Positions 22,620 through 33,768 of a DNA stretch of 64,000 nt are shown here, one piece after another. The DNA comes from Oscarella lobularis (Eukaryota; Porifera; Homoscleromorpha; Homosclerophorida; Oscarellidae), in assembly GCF_947507565.1 (NCBI RefSeq), contig NC_089185.1:1860001-1924000 (forward strand), read 5' to 3'. The translations under genes were made by a program, and so were the position numbers. Below the pieces are notes generated by a model. The model was given only the letters and a program-made list of their open reading frames with translations, had not been told where the DNA came from and did not search any database. Position 1 is the first letter of the stretch. Every line of letters starts with the position of its first letter.

Positions 22620-23280
22620 AAACAAAGGTGTCCCTATTATATCAGATACGTGGTCATGGCGGTTTTGCTGATGCTAACTATACGTATATTTACCTATACT
22701 TTCTGGGTAAAGAAACTCTTCAGATCGCCCAGACATTAACTGAGTAAATTTGGAAGGTGCGAAAACTTTTTGACCCCACTGTACAAGTTACACAGGCACC
22801 CGCCTTTCGACAGCGAGGACATGTTCTTCGTGTGTCATCTGTTCTCGATGAAGATCCTGGGTCACGGTTTCCATATACGTGGCCACCACTTCAAATAGAA
22901 ATAAGGTTGAATCATTCGAGCTGGTTGTCTGTGAGAAACAAATATATACGGATGCATTAATTAATGTATATATCATTCACCTCTGCGCTACCGAGCTGCA
23001 GGATGTTAAGCTCCACAGGACACAGATGCTGAGTGGCATTCAATGACATCCTCATGGCATCCACCTCATTATCTGACTGCATGTAAAGAAACTTAAATTC
23101 GAACAAAGGAATTCACAAAAAATCTAGACATTTCTCAGCTGATTGAGACCGACCAATGGGTGAGCGCCAGAGTAGAGTAACTCCACATAGACCAATAACA
23201 CAACCATCAGTCAGCACATTATTTTATTAGAAACTTATCACACTGAGAGAAATCATGATAATGATTAATTACGCGTCAAA
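22620..23280. other. Unassigned region
   Basis: No gene, repeat or RNA recognised. Confidence 0.5.
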
Positions 23281-23291
23281 ATGATCTCACA

Positions 23292-23450
23292 TTACATGCG
23301 CGCTCGTTTCTCCTCACGATTGATCTCGTCTTGTCCAATACCTTTCTCCGTCAACGGAGATTTCCTGTCAAAAGCACGGTTGCGATCAAACGTCAATCCC
23401 TCGCTTTGTTTCAAAATACCATTTGTCGTCATAGCATTTACCTTGCCATC
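23292..23450 (-). CDS. Possible terminal exon of unknown gene
   Basis: About 45 residues ending at a stop at 23292 (NGILKQSEGLTFDRNRAFD, then EINREEKRARM). Composition is like soluble protein. The 5' boundary is unclear and I recognise no family. Confidence 0.25.
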   Translation of the reverse strand, partial: DGKVNAMTTNGILKQSEGLTFDRNRAFDRKSPLTEKGIGQDEINREEKRARM

Positions 23451-23548
23451 TGACTCTCGAATCCATTTTGGCGCCTTTTACTACAAAAACTGAAATGATT
23501 GTAATGATAAATAACGGCAAACGCACGCTAATTCTTAGGAGGCAATTT

Positions 23549-23847
23549 TAGGCATCAAAACAAGCGGCAAAGACCCTCGCCGAGAATGGCGGATTGCGCC
23601 CACAGATAATCTTCGACAAATGCTCAACGACTGTGATCCTATTGCCATGGCGCCGTCGTATAAAGATTTCACCGGCGAGATTCTTCAAGTGAACGGAAAG
23701 TTGGTGAGTTTTGGAAGGATCGCTCGACTCGAAGAAACACATTTGGAAATCACGGAAGTTACCGTGAGAACGTGGACGCAGAAGTATAAGGAGAAAGTAC
23801 TAGAAACCATGCTGGACAGCATAATCTCCGACCCGCGTATTACGTGA
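23549..23847 (+). CDS. Possible internal exon of unknown gene
   Basis: An open stretch bounded by a TTTTAG acceptor at 23544-23549 and a GTGAGC donor at 23847. It encodes about 99 residues (includes APTDNLRQMLNDC and KDFTGEILQVNGKLVSFGRI). It is not obviously part of the helicase relic that follows. No family recognised. Confidence 0.35.
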
Positions 23848-23984
23848 GCAAGAGCGCAACTGAAGTGGCTAATTTTTTCAGGCAAAAAATTAGGTTAAAA
23901 AACATAGAAGTATTGTGCCTTATCGACGCGTCTACGATCAAAACAACTTTTCCAGACCAAATTCGACGTTGCCAATTCAGTAAT

Positions 23985-25395
23985 TAGTCACCCACTCACC
24001 ATTCCTAAACTTGTAAATGATGTTTTAGTTTTTCTATCGCCAGAGTGTGCTGTTAGCTTAGAGTTGAAGAACATAATGAAAAAACTAGAGCTATGGTCAA
24101 ACGTTTGTCTCTTTGATTAAGCACATTGCGTCGCGGAGTGGTATTGCTATGGAAAACAGTAATCGGTTGACAGATGTGACCGTATTTTTTTCTGCAGGGA
24201 CGAAGATTTCAGGATTTGTTATGCTGAGATAGGAAATCTCAGAAAGTTTACATCTGCTCCCCTTATGATTATGACTGCAAGAGCAACTAAAGTGTGCATG
24301 AAAACAATTTTGGAACGAAGTAGCGTGAAAGATCCGGTGTACATAACGCAGCCTCTGAATCTGTTTTACCTGACCGCGTGGAAGAAAGGATGCGATGAAG
24401 TATGCCACATTGTAAATGCTCCTTTCCATAATTTATCTTTTATTTGAGGCGACGCTTGGTGCTGTTATTAAGAATTTGAGAACAGAGGAAAAAATTAAAA
24501 CAATCATTTTCGTGAGCAGAAAGGATACTGCAATAGCTCTTTGGCGTCTGCTCCTCCCGTACGGACGCGTTGACGTGTATCATGCAAACAAAGAAAAAAA
24601 TCGAGTGCGATTTTAAACAGGGACGACTGTTCGTCTTAATAGCAACTATTAGTTTTGGAATGGTACGTCGTTGACATCTGTAGAGCTCCATAGTCATACC
24701 ATTATAATTACTAGGGAAGTGATATTCCAGACGTCTGGCTTGTGATACGCTTTGGTTTGCCGAATACACTATCAGAACTTTTTCAAGTGACACATTTATA
24801 TAATTCGCTTTACGTGCCTTAACTTTTCGTTGCAAATGTTTGGTCGTGCTGGAGAAGACGGAGAAAGGTCGACGGCTGTTCTCCTATAGAAGAGAGACAG
24901 CGAAAAATCAAAGTCAGTACCAGCAAATATGAAAACATTCTTGAAGAAAGAAGGATGCATGCGTAAAAAATTTTGTTCTGCATTGGAGTCGCCGTTTGCA
25001 CCGACGGATCAAGGCTAGTATCCCTGCTGTAGCAAATGTGAGAGAGACACGACTGATCCCTACGGCGTATTCCGTTTCTGCTCAGCTTCTGGGGAGCAAG
25101 AACGTGTCAAAAGAATAAAAGACTGCAAAACAAAGGCAAGTTAGTTAACATACAATTCTACTAATAATCAATTCCATCTCAGAATGATAAACTTTACGCA
25201 TCGCTGGTGCAATGGCGAAAAGAAAAGGCTTTGGCTAAATGCTTCGTTTTCAGAGGTGTACAGGCAGCTTCATCAGAACATCTTCTAAGAAAAATCGTCT
25301 CATCCAGTGCCAACTTCAAAACAGCTGCTGATATTTGCCTGATTACTGGAGTTCAAGAGGACGATTTTAAACACCTGATTAAAATAGTACAATAA
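23985..25395 (+). pseudogene. RecQ-like DNA helicase relic
   Basis: Motifs appear in helicase order. Motif II is readable as FD, stop, AHCVAEW (the DEAH-box glutamate position is now a stop). Motif III is LMIMTARATKV, from a TATAT-type sequence. The second RecA-like domain has KTIIFVSRKDTAIAL, then VYHANKEKNR, then the DIPDVWLVIRFGLPNT block, then FGRAGEDGERSTAVL (motif VI). A later exon, 25181-25395, encodes an unrecognised helical tail. Several stops and at least two likely introns are present. The N-terminal ATP-binding motif is not found. Confidence 0.72.
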
Positions 25396-25767
25396 CATAT
25401 TATAGGCGCACATAGCATAGATGAACATGAAAGGGGAGCCATCAATGATTTGTCTAACTGTGGTCCAGGGCCTGGAATACAATAAAGTCATACAATACTA
25501 GTAACAGTACCTCATTTGTAGACGTTCAACACCCCAGCAAATCATCGTCCGCAATTGAGCGCCTTTCAGCTGCATCTTTATCGGTCAGCAAAGAATTTCT
25601 GGTTTTTTGAAAAGAATTTTAAGCCAACCGTCTTCGACGCGAGCGTATCCTCTTCGATGTGGATCAGCAAAACTAAATGTATTAAATTGGCGCTTTTCCT
25701 TGTTAGTAGTTATTTCATTTTGCTACAAAATCTTGGCCATTTCAAGTATGCCGTCTTCAGCTGACGG
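25396..25767. other. Spacer before the complete HIRAN/DDE element
   Basis: Short frames only. The region ends at the TA (25768-25769) that flanks the element. Confidence 0.5.
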
Positions 25768-25769
25768 TA

Positions 25770-25795
25770 CAGTGCGCCCACGCATAAGCTTCCCA
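25770..25795 (+). repeat. Left terminal inverted repeat of copy 2
   Basis: 26 bp beginning CAGTGCGCCCACGCATAAGC. It pairs with 29269-29294 with one mismatch. TA lies directly outside. Confidence 0.88.
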
Positions 25796-26322
25796 CGTGA
25801 CTCATCGTGGGAATCCCCGCGTCATTCAAATGTCATAGAACTTCTATTCTTTGCGGCGGTTTCAGGCACATTAGGAATACTTACTCTAACTTTTCGTCGA
25901 GGGATTAAGTGATCGACCTCGTACCTTTCGCGTGATTCCGTTCGATTCCGGAAATGCACGTTTGCACGTTTTTTTGCTTCGTTCTCTTTGACACTACTCG
26001 ATGTCGTCTGCGAAAAAGCATCTATTTCTTCCTTTCTAAAGATCGGTCGAGCCGATTTTCGTTCCGTTCTTTCTTTCGCCTTCCATTTCGCTTCGAAAAT
26101 CCGTTGCTATGAGCTGTTCGATACCATTTTCTAGAGTGTACGCTCCATTTCGCGAATATCCGCCTGCACGAAAAGACGCGCAAAGGAAAGACGAAGAGAT
26201 TGGTCGAGCGGATTTTGCTTCCCTATCTTCGTTCGCAAGATACGGCTCGGATACGGCTCCCCGAATGGTCGTCATGGGCGTCGCCAAAAAATCTTAGCGC
26301 GCTATCTTCGAACACCGAAAGC

Positions 26323-26738
26323 ATGCCCGAATTCACCTTTTCTTCAGTCGTGAAGGCCGTGAAATTGTACGTCGGGGCCGAAAACGTCGGAAAAAAGGTC
26401 CCAGTGGTCCTGGAGTGGGACCAACACAATCGGTACGACCGATACGCCGTTTCGGTCATCGCCAAGTGCCGCGGCGTGCGAAAGATGGCTGGGCACCTCA
26501 CCAAGGAAGACGCGGCGAAGCTTGGGCCCTTCCTGCGCAGCGGGAAGCTTACAGCCGTTGGGTAAGCGCATATTTTTCATTCAACATACACTGTGTACTG
26601 TAATATGTATTCGGCAGAGAATTTTCAAGTGATCCCTACGCCACTGAAAGCCGCTCCTACCAGCATCGCGTGGCCGACGTCATGGTGACCGTCAGCGGCA
26701 CCGAAGACGTCGTGGAACATTTTAAAAATATGTTTTAA
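26323..26738 (+). CDS. HIRAN-domain accessory protein of the transposon
   Basis: Two exons, 26323-26561 and 26618-26738, separated by a 56-nt GT-AG intron in phase 2; 119 residues with no stops. The whole protein is one HIRAN domain: LYVGAENVGKKVPVVLEW, then NRYDRYAVSVIAK, then MAGHLTKEDAAKLGPFL, then a closing strand pair. HIRAN domains bind DNA, including free 3' ends, in other proteins. No catalytic or nuclear-localisation motif is evident. The start is the first ATG of the open frame. The gene lies wholly inside the terminal repeats. A plausible but unproven role is handling of transposon ends or excision intermediates. Confidence 0.82.
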
Positions 26739-26829
26739 AATGTATATGTATGCGTTTATCAAAAATATATGTATAAATATATGTATCAAATCGTACAATT
26801 GGCTTTTTTTGCGAGATCGAGGGTTGGGT

Positions 26830-26934
26830 CCCAGAACGCCACCATAAGCTCAGGAATCGAACCTGACCATTCCCCGTCCACTGACATGAGAGTCAGTGGA
26901 ACTGCGTAAAGCAGTATCTCCAACTAAATGAACC
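26830..26934 (-). ncRNA. tRNA-like (SINE-type) segment
   Basis: On the minus strand an A-box-like TTAGTTGGAGATACTG is followed about 45 bases later by a perfect B box, GGTTCGATTCC. The B box sits in a 5-bp T-arm with a 7-base loop. Between them is an 8-bp hairpin with loop TCTCAT. The acceptor halves do not pair and the anticodon arm is abnormal, so this is not a functional tRNA gene. It looks like the head of a tRNA-derived SINE, or a tRNA pseudogene, lying between the two convergent transposon genes. Confidence 0.55.
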
Positions 26935-26942
26935 AATTAAAA

Positions 26943-28986
26943 TTAATAATTTGAATCTAACCTCAACACTCGACGATGTGACTTATACTTCTTCAGTGCT
27001 TCTTTGACTTCATTTACGGCCGATATTCCATTCCTATAAATTTCAAGATACTTGCGCGCTTTTCTAAAAAATTTACGAATTCTATCTAAGGGGACGGCAT
27101 CCAGAGCTGGTTCCACGTTTGCTTGAAGTCCGGTGATGGAGTAGTTGCATAGTCGTCGCGTTTCTCGTTTGGCCTCCGCCCATAGTTGCTCTATGGGGTT
27201 GCACTCGCAGTGGAACTTCGGTAAAAATCTACAATGATGTCCGGCGTCTCTGGCAATCTTCTCGACAAGTGATGGTTCTGATGAAAAATCCGGGTGAGAT
27301 GACAATTCTTTGACCATGGCCTTTCTCAGCATTCCTTCTGTGTATCGTTGTCGTCGCACCAAGCATTCCTTTAGTCCGATGTTCACTCCGCTAGAATTTG
27401 TCATTGAAAAAAATTGACCCTCCCATACAGTATCCCTCATAATTGGTGTGTTTTTCCCCCCCGGCTTAACTATCATGCGGTTTGCGTTTAGTGCGTCATT
27501 ACTTTTTATTGTGTGGTTCGAACTTTGATCAAATATCCATAAAATATCGTATTCACTAATAGGGTACTTAACGCTAGCTATCTCTACTGCACTCCTAAAT
27601 TGTAAAATAATTTTTTCACTATTCCAATAACCGTTCCTATTCTCCCCATATCTAAGTATAGTCCTAGCTACCTGTTGTATGTTAGGGTGTGTGACTTGAG
27701 CTAATGCATATTCCTCATCTGTAAGTCTAAGACAACTATTATACTCGTCTATAAAATCCGATACCATTAACCCCGACCCCCTATTCTTTGGCCTAATGCA
27801 CGACTGATCCTCTAAAGCCCACATATAACTCTGATCATCATTACTTTGGAACGCACATTCATCATGATATAAAGTGACTAATCTTTTTACTGCTAACTCA
27901 TTACCTACACTATGAATGCTAGACGACACGGACGTAACATCACAAGGGGCAGGAGGGGGGAGGTGCGTAGACTCTAATGTAGTTACATATTCTATATACT
28001 TTTTACGATACTGCCTCACGTCATCCCTTTCGTGTCCGTCGATGTACGTTGATTTGTGTCCGGTCCGTCGAAGTCGAAATCCTAGATGATGTAAGAGCTT
28101 TCGGCACGTCTCTGTTCCAACAGAGCAGCGCAGAAAACCTAAAATGTATTTAATTAAGATATAAATAAAAAAATAAAAATGTCATATAAACAAACCGTCA
28201 TCTCTCTCCTTCTGCATTTTGGGAAGAAGAGAGTTGTTGACGAAGCGACGAAAGTCGTGGATGGTCATGTTGGGCTGTCCATTCACATTGGTGTTCTCCC
28301 TTGCCCAATTCCTCGCTCGGTTACAAAAGTCGTCGTCTTCCTGGAGGCTTTCCCGTTGATACTTCCCACGTCCATAGTCGTTGAAGTCTCCACGGTTGTT
28401 GGCGTATTGATTTCTCCATCCACGAATTGATTTTCCAGAATATCCGATGATGTTGCTGACGACATTGGATGCGTTGGTAAAACTGGAACTTGGACAAAGC
28501 TGGCGATAAAATTCTAGGAGTAGCACGGCCGTTTTCCTCATGTCATCCCTAAAAAGAGAATGCGCCCACTCCCCCAAGCTTTCCCATACTTGGTCGTCGT
28601 TGAACGGAATTTCATCCGTTTCGTCTTCGTCGTCCTCGTCTTCTTCTTCGTCTTCTTCGTCCGTAACCCAGCCGTCGTCCTCTGCGTCGTCGGGTGACAC
28701 CGCCATTTCGACAGGCTCAATGGCACTGTCATTGGCGACATCGGCGATGTCTTCGATCGCCGCGACGTCCGCAGGAATGGCTGGAGGACTCAGAGAGGGC
28801 GGTACAGGCGTCTAAACAAGGCAAATAAGGTATGCAAATGCTGATGAGCTATTAGCATTAGCTCACCAGAGCAGGCGTGACCAATTCGTGGTGGTCGTCG
28901 CGCTGTCTTTTCGCTAGCGCCGCCCTCATCCGTTGCCAGCTGGCCATGTTCCGTTTTCGAGCTGACGGAAGTTTTTTGGAACGCAT
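26943..28986 (-). CDS. IS630/Tc1-like DDE transposase, intact (copy 2)
   Basis: Three exons: 28986-28867, 28811-28196 and 28138-26943. Introns are 55 and 57 nt, both GT-AG; 643 residues with no stops. A basic start (MRSKKLPSARKRN) leads into a glutamate/aspartate-rich stretch (about residues 85-100). A DNA-binding helical region follows (about 140-245). The catalytic domain carries D338 in LYHDECAF, D449 in WIFDQSSNH and E562 in FLPKFHCECNPIEQLW. It is expected to cut the element at its TIRs and join it at TA. The start is the first in-frame ATG. Length and all three acidic residues agree with a working enzyme. Confidence 0.88.
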
Positions 28987-29268
28987 CTTGAGATATTCGC
29001 AAGGGAAAAATGCAAGAGAACGCGAAAGAAACGAGGAATCAGTCGTAGCGCGCTAGGGCGTGACCAGGGTAACGTATACAGCCGGGACATATTCTAACGG
29101 TCGCAGACGTCATTAGCCAATGAGAACGACGCACGTGACCCGTTATGTTAAACCAGGACGTACGCCTTCGAACCGTACATCATTGGAATCTTACGGGACA
29201 GAGGATTCCAATGATGTCATTCCCGATGACGCACGACGAACGACGCGAACGCTAGCGCGCTTTAAAGT

Positions 29269-29294
29269 TGGGAAGTTTATGCGTGGGCGCACTG
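29269..29294 (-). repeat. Right terminal inverted repeat of copy 2
   Basis: The inverse of the left end with a single A/G difference. TA follows at 29295-29296. A GCTAGCGCGCTTTAAAG subterminal motif just inside recurs near the end of copy 3 (39846). Confidence 0.88.
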
Positions 29295-29296
29295 TA

Positions 29297-29628
29297 CCGT
29301 TTGCCCTGCTGAATTCGAATGACAGAAAACGTTGTGGACCGACGAGCTAGCTTCTGCTAAAACGAAAGCAATTTTAGAAATATGGTGAACGTGTTTTTTT
29401 TAAATATTTACTCCGGAAGGTTACACAGCATTCTTAATTACCCTGAGAAATACGACGTCACTCTCATTTAACAACATAGGCATTAATTTGCTACTTACAA
29501 GTTAATGTTCGTCCATTTCATCTATTGGCTTACCAGAAGAGGGTCTGCCAGAGGTACTCACCGTTCTATAACAAGTGTGAATTTTGCAAATTTCGTCAGA
29601 CCAGTCCACGGCCGGAATGGAAAAAAAA
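29297..29628. other. Spacer
   Basis: No feature recognised between the transposon end and the truncated Helitron. Confidence 0.5.
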
Positions 29629-29689
29629 TTAGCTGCTTCGCTGGCATACTGATACTTTCCTACGCCAAGTAGAGGTACAAGCTAAAATC

Positions 29690-31416
29690 TCAATGTCGTG
29701 GCGATCTTGCCGTTTTTCATTTGGATGAAGTTGTGTCGTAATTTCAGACCAATTTGGATTGCATGTCATGGTGATGAAGAGATCAGGATGACCGTAATGT
29801 TTGACGTATTTCATAGCGTCTTGATATCGTTCGTGCCTGTATCTTGGACCTTCTGTAAACGTGGAAGGTAAAATGATCATTTGACCTAGAGATTCTGGAT
29901 TTCGATCCTTTTCTACAGCATCGCGAAGATGAATGTAGTCGTCTACTCTGAGGGTACTCTGGTTCATTCTAAAAAAGGAGAGCCTTTCAGCTTCTATTTT
30001 GGCATACATATTGACAAAATATTGTTGAGATAACTTTCCGGCGTCATGCAAAATGTTGAATTCGTCGTTGCGAATAATAGCACTGTAGCTATAGTATTGT
30101 AGTGGTGAGATGTGTTTCATAAGGTTTTCTTCTCGCGTGACAGGAATAATTTGCCAAACTTTTAAATAGTATCCATCTTCCTTGCGGGGAAATAAAAGAG
30201 GATATTGCAGAGAGTCGTAGAGGCGATGAGTCTCGCATACTCTTCGGAGTCGGTCGTCTCGTTGAGTAAGGACAATGTCACGGAAGTCTACTTCAGTGCC
30301 TTCAACGATGAGACAGGCGACTTTAGATACAGAAGGAGCATTAAAACGCCTAGGGTGTTTACCTGCTGGGGTTTTGTCTGCACGAATAAAAATCTTGTGG
30401 TTTCGTGGTATTTCTTGCTCCAAGGCGGTTTTGAACAGAAGAACGTGAGGATTGCATTCGTTTATCATTTCCTGAAGACTGATAAGAGTGAGCCTATGAT
30501 GACGGTTGAGAACGAAGTCTTCTTTCTGCCTGTTCCGTTTGATCTTCTTTGAAATATATCTGCAAAAAAGAAGGCTCTGTGTCCGGTTGTGGAAATGAGG
30601 GGCCTATGCGATAATAAATTTTTCCTTGAATTTTAAACGTCGGTATAAATCCTTGTTCGAAAATCCTCCTGTAAGCTCCAAAACATGTCATCTGAAAGGC
30701 CGAATTGTATTTACGAATGTGTTCGCAAAAGCGTAGGGATTCGTATGTATTCAATGTTAGAAGGTTGAGTAGCGGTTGAGGAGGAGGAAGAAGAGGTGGA
30801 AGGCTGACTTTTCCGAGGGAACAGCACACTGAGGCAGATTGGATTGACAGTATTTACGCACGGTGGTCATTGACCCTACGTGACCGCGAGAGAAATTTAT
30901 CGATGGATTGTAGGTAAATGCTAAAGAGGTTCGAATAGGAAATTGATCGTGCGGTGGTCCATTGATTTCTGAGTCGGGAGAGGAAAGAGGATGTACGTGG
31001 GGCACAGACGGTTCAGTGTGAGATTGGATAGAGGTGTTTTGTATCGAAGAATCACGTGGTACCCCAAGAGATTCTTTGTTTTGAATAACCATGGTTTCAA
31101 AAGGGACTTGCAGCGTTGGTTGTTGATCTGTCGATGCGGTTTGACTTTCGGCAGAGGTGTTTTGTATCGAAGAGTGAGGAGGTAAAGCAAGGGTTTCTTG
31201 GTTTTCAATGAACATGGTTTCAGTTGAAGTCTGTGGTTGATCTGTTTCTGAGTCGGACGGTGATGGAGAGGAATGCCTGAGCGCGCGATTTGTTCTGATT
31301 TGTTCTCGACTTTGTCGTCGTCTCTGAGCTGCTTGTGATTCCATTTCTTGGCTTCTGTTACGTCTCATACGTTTAGCGTTTGACTGTCTGTGATGGAGAG
31401 GTCGTTTTTGAGGCAT
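29690..31416 (-). pseudogene. Helitron Rep N-terminal half, broken
   Basis: Starts at 31416 with MPQKRPLHHRQSNAKRMRRN, like the MPRKRRF and MPPKRKR starts of the other two Helitrons. A frameshift lies near 30825 and another near 30480. Matching blocks include FEQGFIPTFKIQGKIYYRIG, SLQYPLLFPRKEDGYY and the Helitron_like_N block FTEGPRYRHERYQDAMKYVK, then HPDLFITMTCNPNWSEI. The reading ends near 29690, before the HUH motif, so the nickase active site and the whole helicase are missing. Confidence 0.88.
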
Positions 31417-31569
31417 TTGAATAGAACAGATAGATGAACTGTGTAATCTGAGTGGGGTACAAGAGTCGTAAGAATATTTGTGTCTGACCAAAAATATCCT
31501 TGTCAGACAGACTGAAAGTACTAATTGCGAGGCGCAAGGACGTTGCAGGACAGGGTTAGTGTCGCGCAA

Positions 31570-32136
31570 AAGGAACAGTGATACGGAACCGTATCACGAA
31601 ATTGTCTGCAAAAGGACAACTTCAGAAATTTTTTCTAAAAATTTGGATACGTTATACCTCGATTGAAGGCTAATTGCTCAGCTGCTGCAGCCTGATGACA
31701 GCAAGAAGAAAGTGCAGTGCGATGCGCTGGTTTTAAATGAAAAAACTATGGGAAGTTTAGAAAGGTGATAGAGAACGAAAAAGATTTTTTGGGGCCTCGA
31801 TCTCTGTGTTTCGGCAAAAGCAGGCAGATGTAGTTAATCGACAGCGAGAAAGACGCGCCGCTAGATATGGTGCGAATCGGAAAACTGTTCGAGAGCATAA
31901 AAAAGGTCTCATTGGGGTCTCTACCGAGTATGTCTTGGGCGAAATAGACAAATGACTCGTCGTTGAGAGGCTGACTCTGTTTCGATGATCGGTACGAAAG
32001 CGAAATGACGCAAAAAGCGAAGAGAGGGAGAAGGACGCAAACGTGAAGTATTGCGGAATGCGGAAGTAAGTCCCGTACTTAAAATGGCTTAATTAAGAGA
32101 CACGTGATAGCCAATATCTGATGCGTTGAAGATTAA
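31570..32136. other. Probable 5' leader of the minus-strand Helitron, then spacer
   Basis: The sequence upstream of the 31416 start has the same TTCG/CGAA-rich texture as the leaders of the other Helitrons, but a terminal TC was not found. Confidence 0.35.
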
Positions 32137-32155
32137 TCTACACCATCTACACCAG

Positions 32156-32715
32156 CAGGAGGGACAAACCACTGCGCATGTGCAAACATTGTACACAATT
32201 ATATGCTAAATTGGATACATTGATAAATAACGTTTCGGCCTAAGAACAGGAAGGACTGCCTAAGGGAAAGACGTCTGCCAAACAAAAGATTGATAAATTC
32301 TCTACCGATTTGACCCCGACCGCAAAAAAATTTAGACCGACCGGTTTCGAGAAACTAGGGAACAACGTTTGTAATCGCCCCAAATCGCAACTTTGCGAAT
32401 GAAATCGACTGTGCACGCTTCTGTGTACGTGTCAAACGCGCTAGATTCGTTTATAGGGCCTAGTTTCACATTTCGCGCCTCAGCTGGACGAATTTGCTAC
32501 TTGATCTCACAATGATTCGCTACGTCATTCTCTGTCCCGCGCAGTGTGTGTCTGTATTTCGATGGATCGCTCTATCACAGAGTGCGCATTGGGCCAGAAA
32601 AGACCTTACTCCGCTGGCGTAACGGGGAGGAATCCAGCATAGTCTTAGAAAAACGCGCCGAAAGCCTATAAATCCTCCTAGCAACCTACACATGCGCAGT
32701 GGTTTGTCCCTCCTG
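32156..32715. mobile_element. MITE with perfect 27-bp inverted repeats
   Basis: CAGGAGGGACAAACCACTGC and seven further bases at 32156-32182 are exactly mirrored at 32689-32715. The 560-bp interior is non-coding. TCTACACCA occurs just outside both ends (32146-32154 and 32719-32727), which could be a target duplication with slightly offset ends, or could reflect insertion into a Helitron 5' end. Confidence 0.75.
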
Positions 32716-32738
32716 TTATCTACACCACTAAAACCGAG

Positions 32739-32760
32739 TGCGCCATCTTGGCCAAGATGG
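32739..32760 (+). promoter_or_regulatory. YY1-like palindrome at Helitron start
   Basis: GCGCCATCTTGG overlaps the perfect palindrome CCATCTTGGCCAAGATGG, 20 bases from the Helitron 5' end. CCATCTTG / CAAGATGG is the YY1 core. The complete Helitron carries GCGCCATCTTGG at the same place. Confidence 0.45.
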
Positions 32761-33768
32761 CCGCGCCCACCTTTGTTCGCCTTGCACTCCTTCGCATCGA
32801 GGCGCCTCGCCTCGCCCGTTTCGAGGCCGCTTTTTCGAACGAGCGCGGATGTTAGTACGGCGTCGGATCGCGTCGGGGCCCCTTTCGAAAATCGCCGTTT
32901 TTCCGGCGGTTCGGGCGTCGTTTCGATTCGTTCGAAGTTCCGAGAGCGATTATTCGATGCCGCGAAGCGTTTTCGATCGTCGTATCGCGCCGAAAACGCT
33001 CGCGAAGCCCCGTTTTTCGCGAATCTCGCGATCGATCGATTTCGAACCGCGCGCGAACGACTCTCTCAACGACACGGCCGCTTTTTCGCGTCGTCCTCGA
33101 CACCCTTCCACTTTCGATCGACGATCGAGGCCCCTTTTCGGGAAATCGTCTCTTTTCCTGGATAAGTCGCCCACTTTCGCGAGTCGTTTCCACTTCCGAA
33201 GGCGATTTATCGACGCAGCGATGCCCTTTCTTCGTTCGCGAAGTCCCGAATTCGCTTTCTCACTCGGTTTTCGTTGGTGACGTCATCGCGAAGAGCCAGC
33301 GCCATCTTGCATGCGGTCAGTCACGTGATATACCACTTTCGACTGCTCTCCTTGCCTTCCTCGCCTTTTTTCCTGCGTTTTCGCACTTCAAAGCTGTTCT
33401 ATCGCTTCATCGGAAGCGATATTCGTAAGTTCCAACGCTTCTCAAACCCATCTGACGTTCTTTTCGCCAGTCTTCTCCTTTCGATCCGTCTGAACGCTCT
33501 TCGACAGGCGTTCCGGCGCAGTTTTCGACGAATTTTCGTCGCATTTGGTCGCATCGTCGGACCTTTTTCGACGCGAATCGTCACGTTCGTCCCACGCGTA
33601 CGAGTCCGGGGACGAATCGACGAGAGAAATCGTCCTCCTCTCTACATCGCGCTTTCTTCTTCGCGCGATCGTCGTGCTTTGGGCGAAATCGTCGCGTCTT
33701 TTTCACATTTACTTCCACTTTTCCCCGAACAAGCCTTAAGTTACTGATTTATTTCCGCAGATCTCAGA

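Larger units (their letters stand above)
25770..29294 (-). mobile_element. Complete HIRAN/DDE transposon (copy 2)
   Basis: A 3525-bp element. The left end reads CAGTGCGCCCACGCATAAGC and the right end read inward is CAGTGCGCCCACGCATAAAC. They match at 25 of 26 positions before diverging. TA flanks both sides (25768-25769 and 29295-29296), as in IS630/Tc1/mariner insertions. Inside are an intact HIRAN gene on the plus strand, a tRNA-like segment, and an intact three-exon transposase on the minus strand, with the two genes tail to tail. Having both genes and near-identical ends intact suggests recent, perhaps current, mobility. Strand is given for the transposase. Confidence 0.88.

Noticed and set aside
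26830..26934. Functional tRNA gene
   Set aside because: T-arm and boxes are good, but the acceptor stem does not pair and the anticodon loop has six bases.
28540..28815. Serine-rich plus-strand protein
   Set aside because: It is the complement of the acidic stretch in the intact transposase on the other strand.
32692..33747. Long overlapping open frames of 113-180 codons on both strands
   Set aside because: They arise from the TTCG-rich Helitron leader, where stops are rare in several frames. No frame is protein-like.
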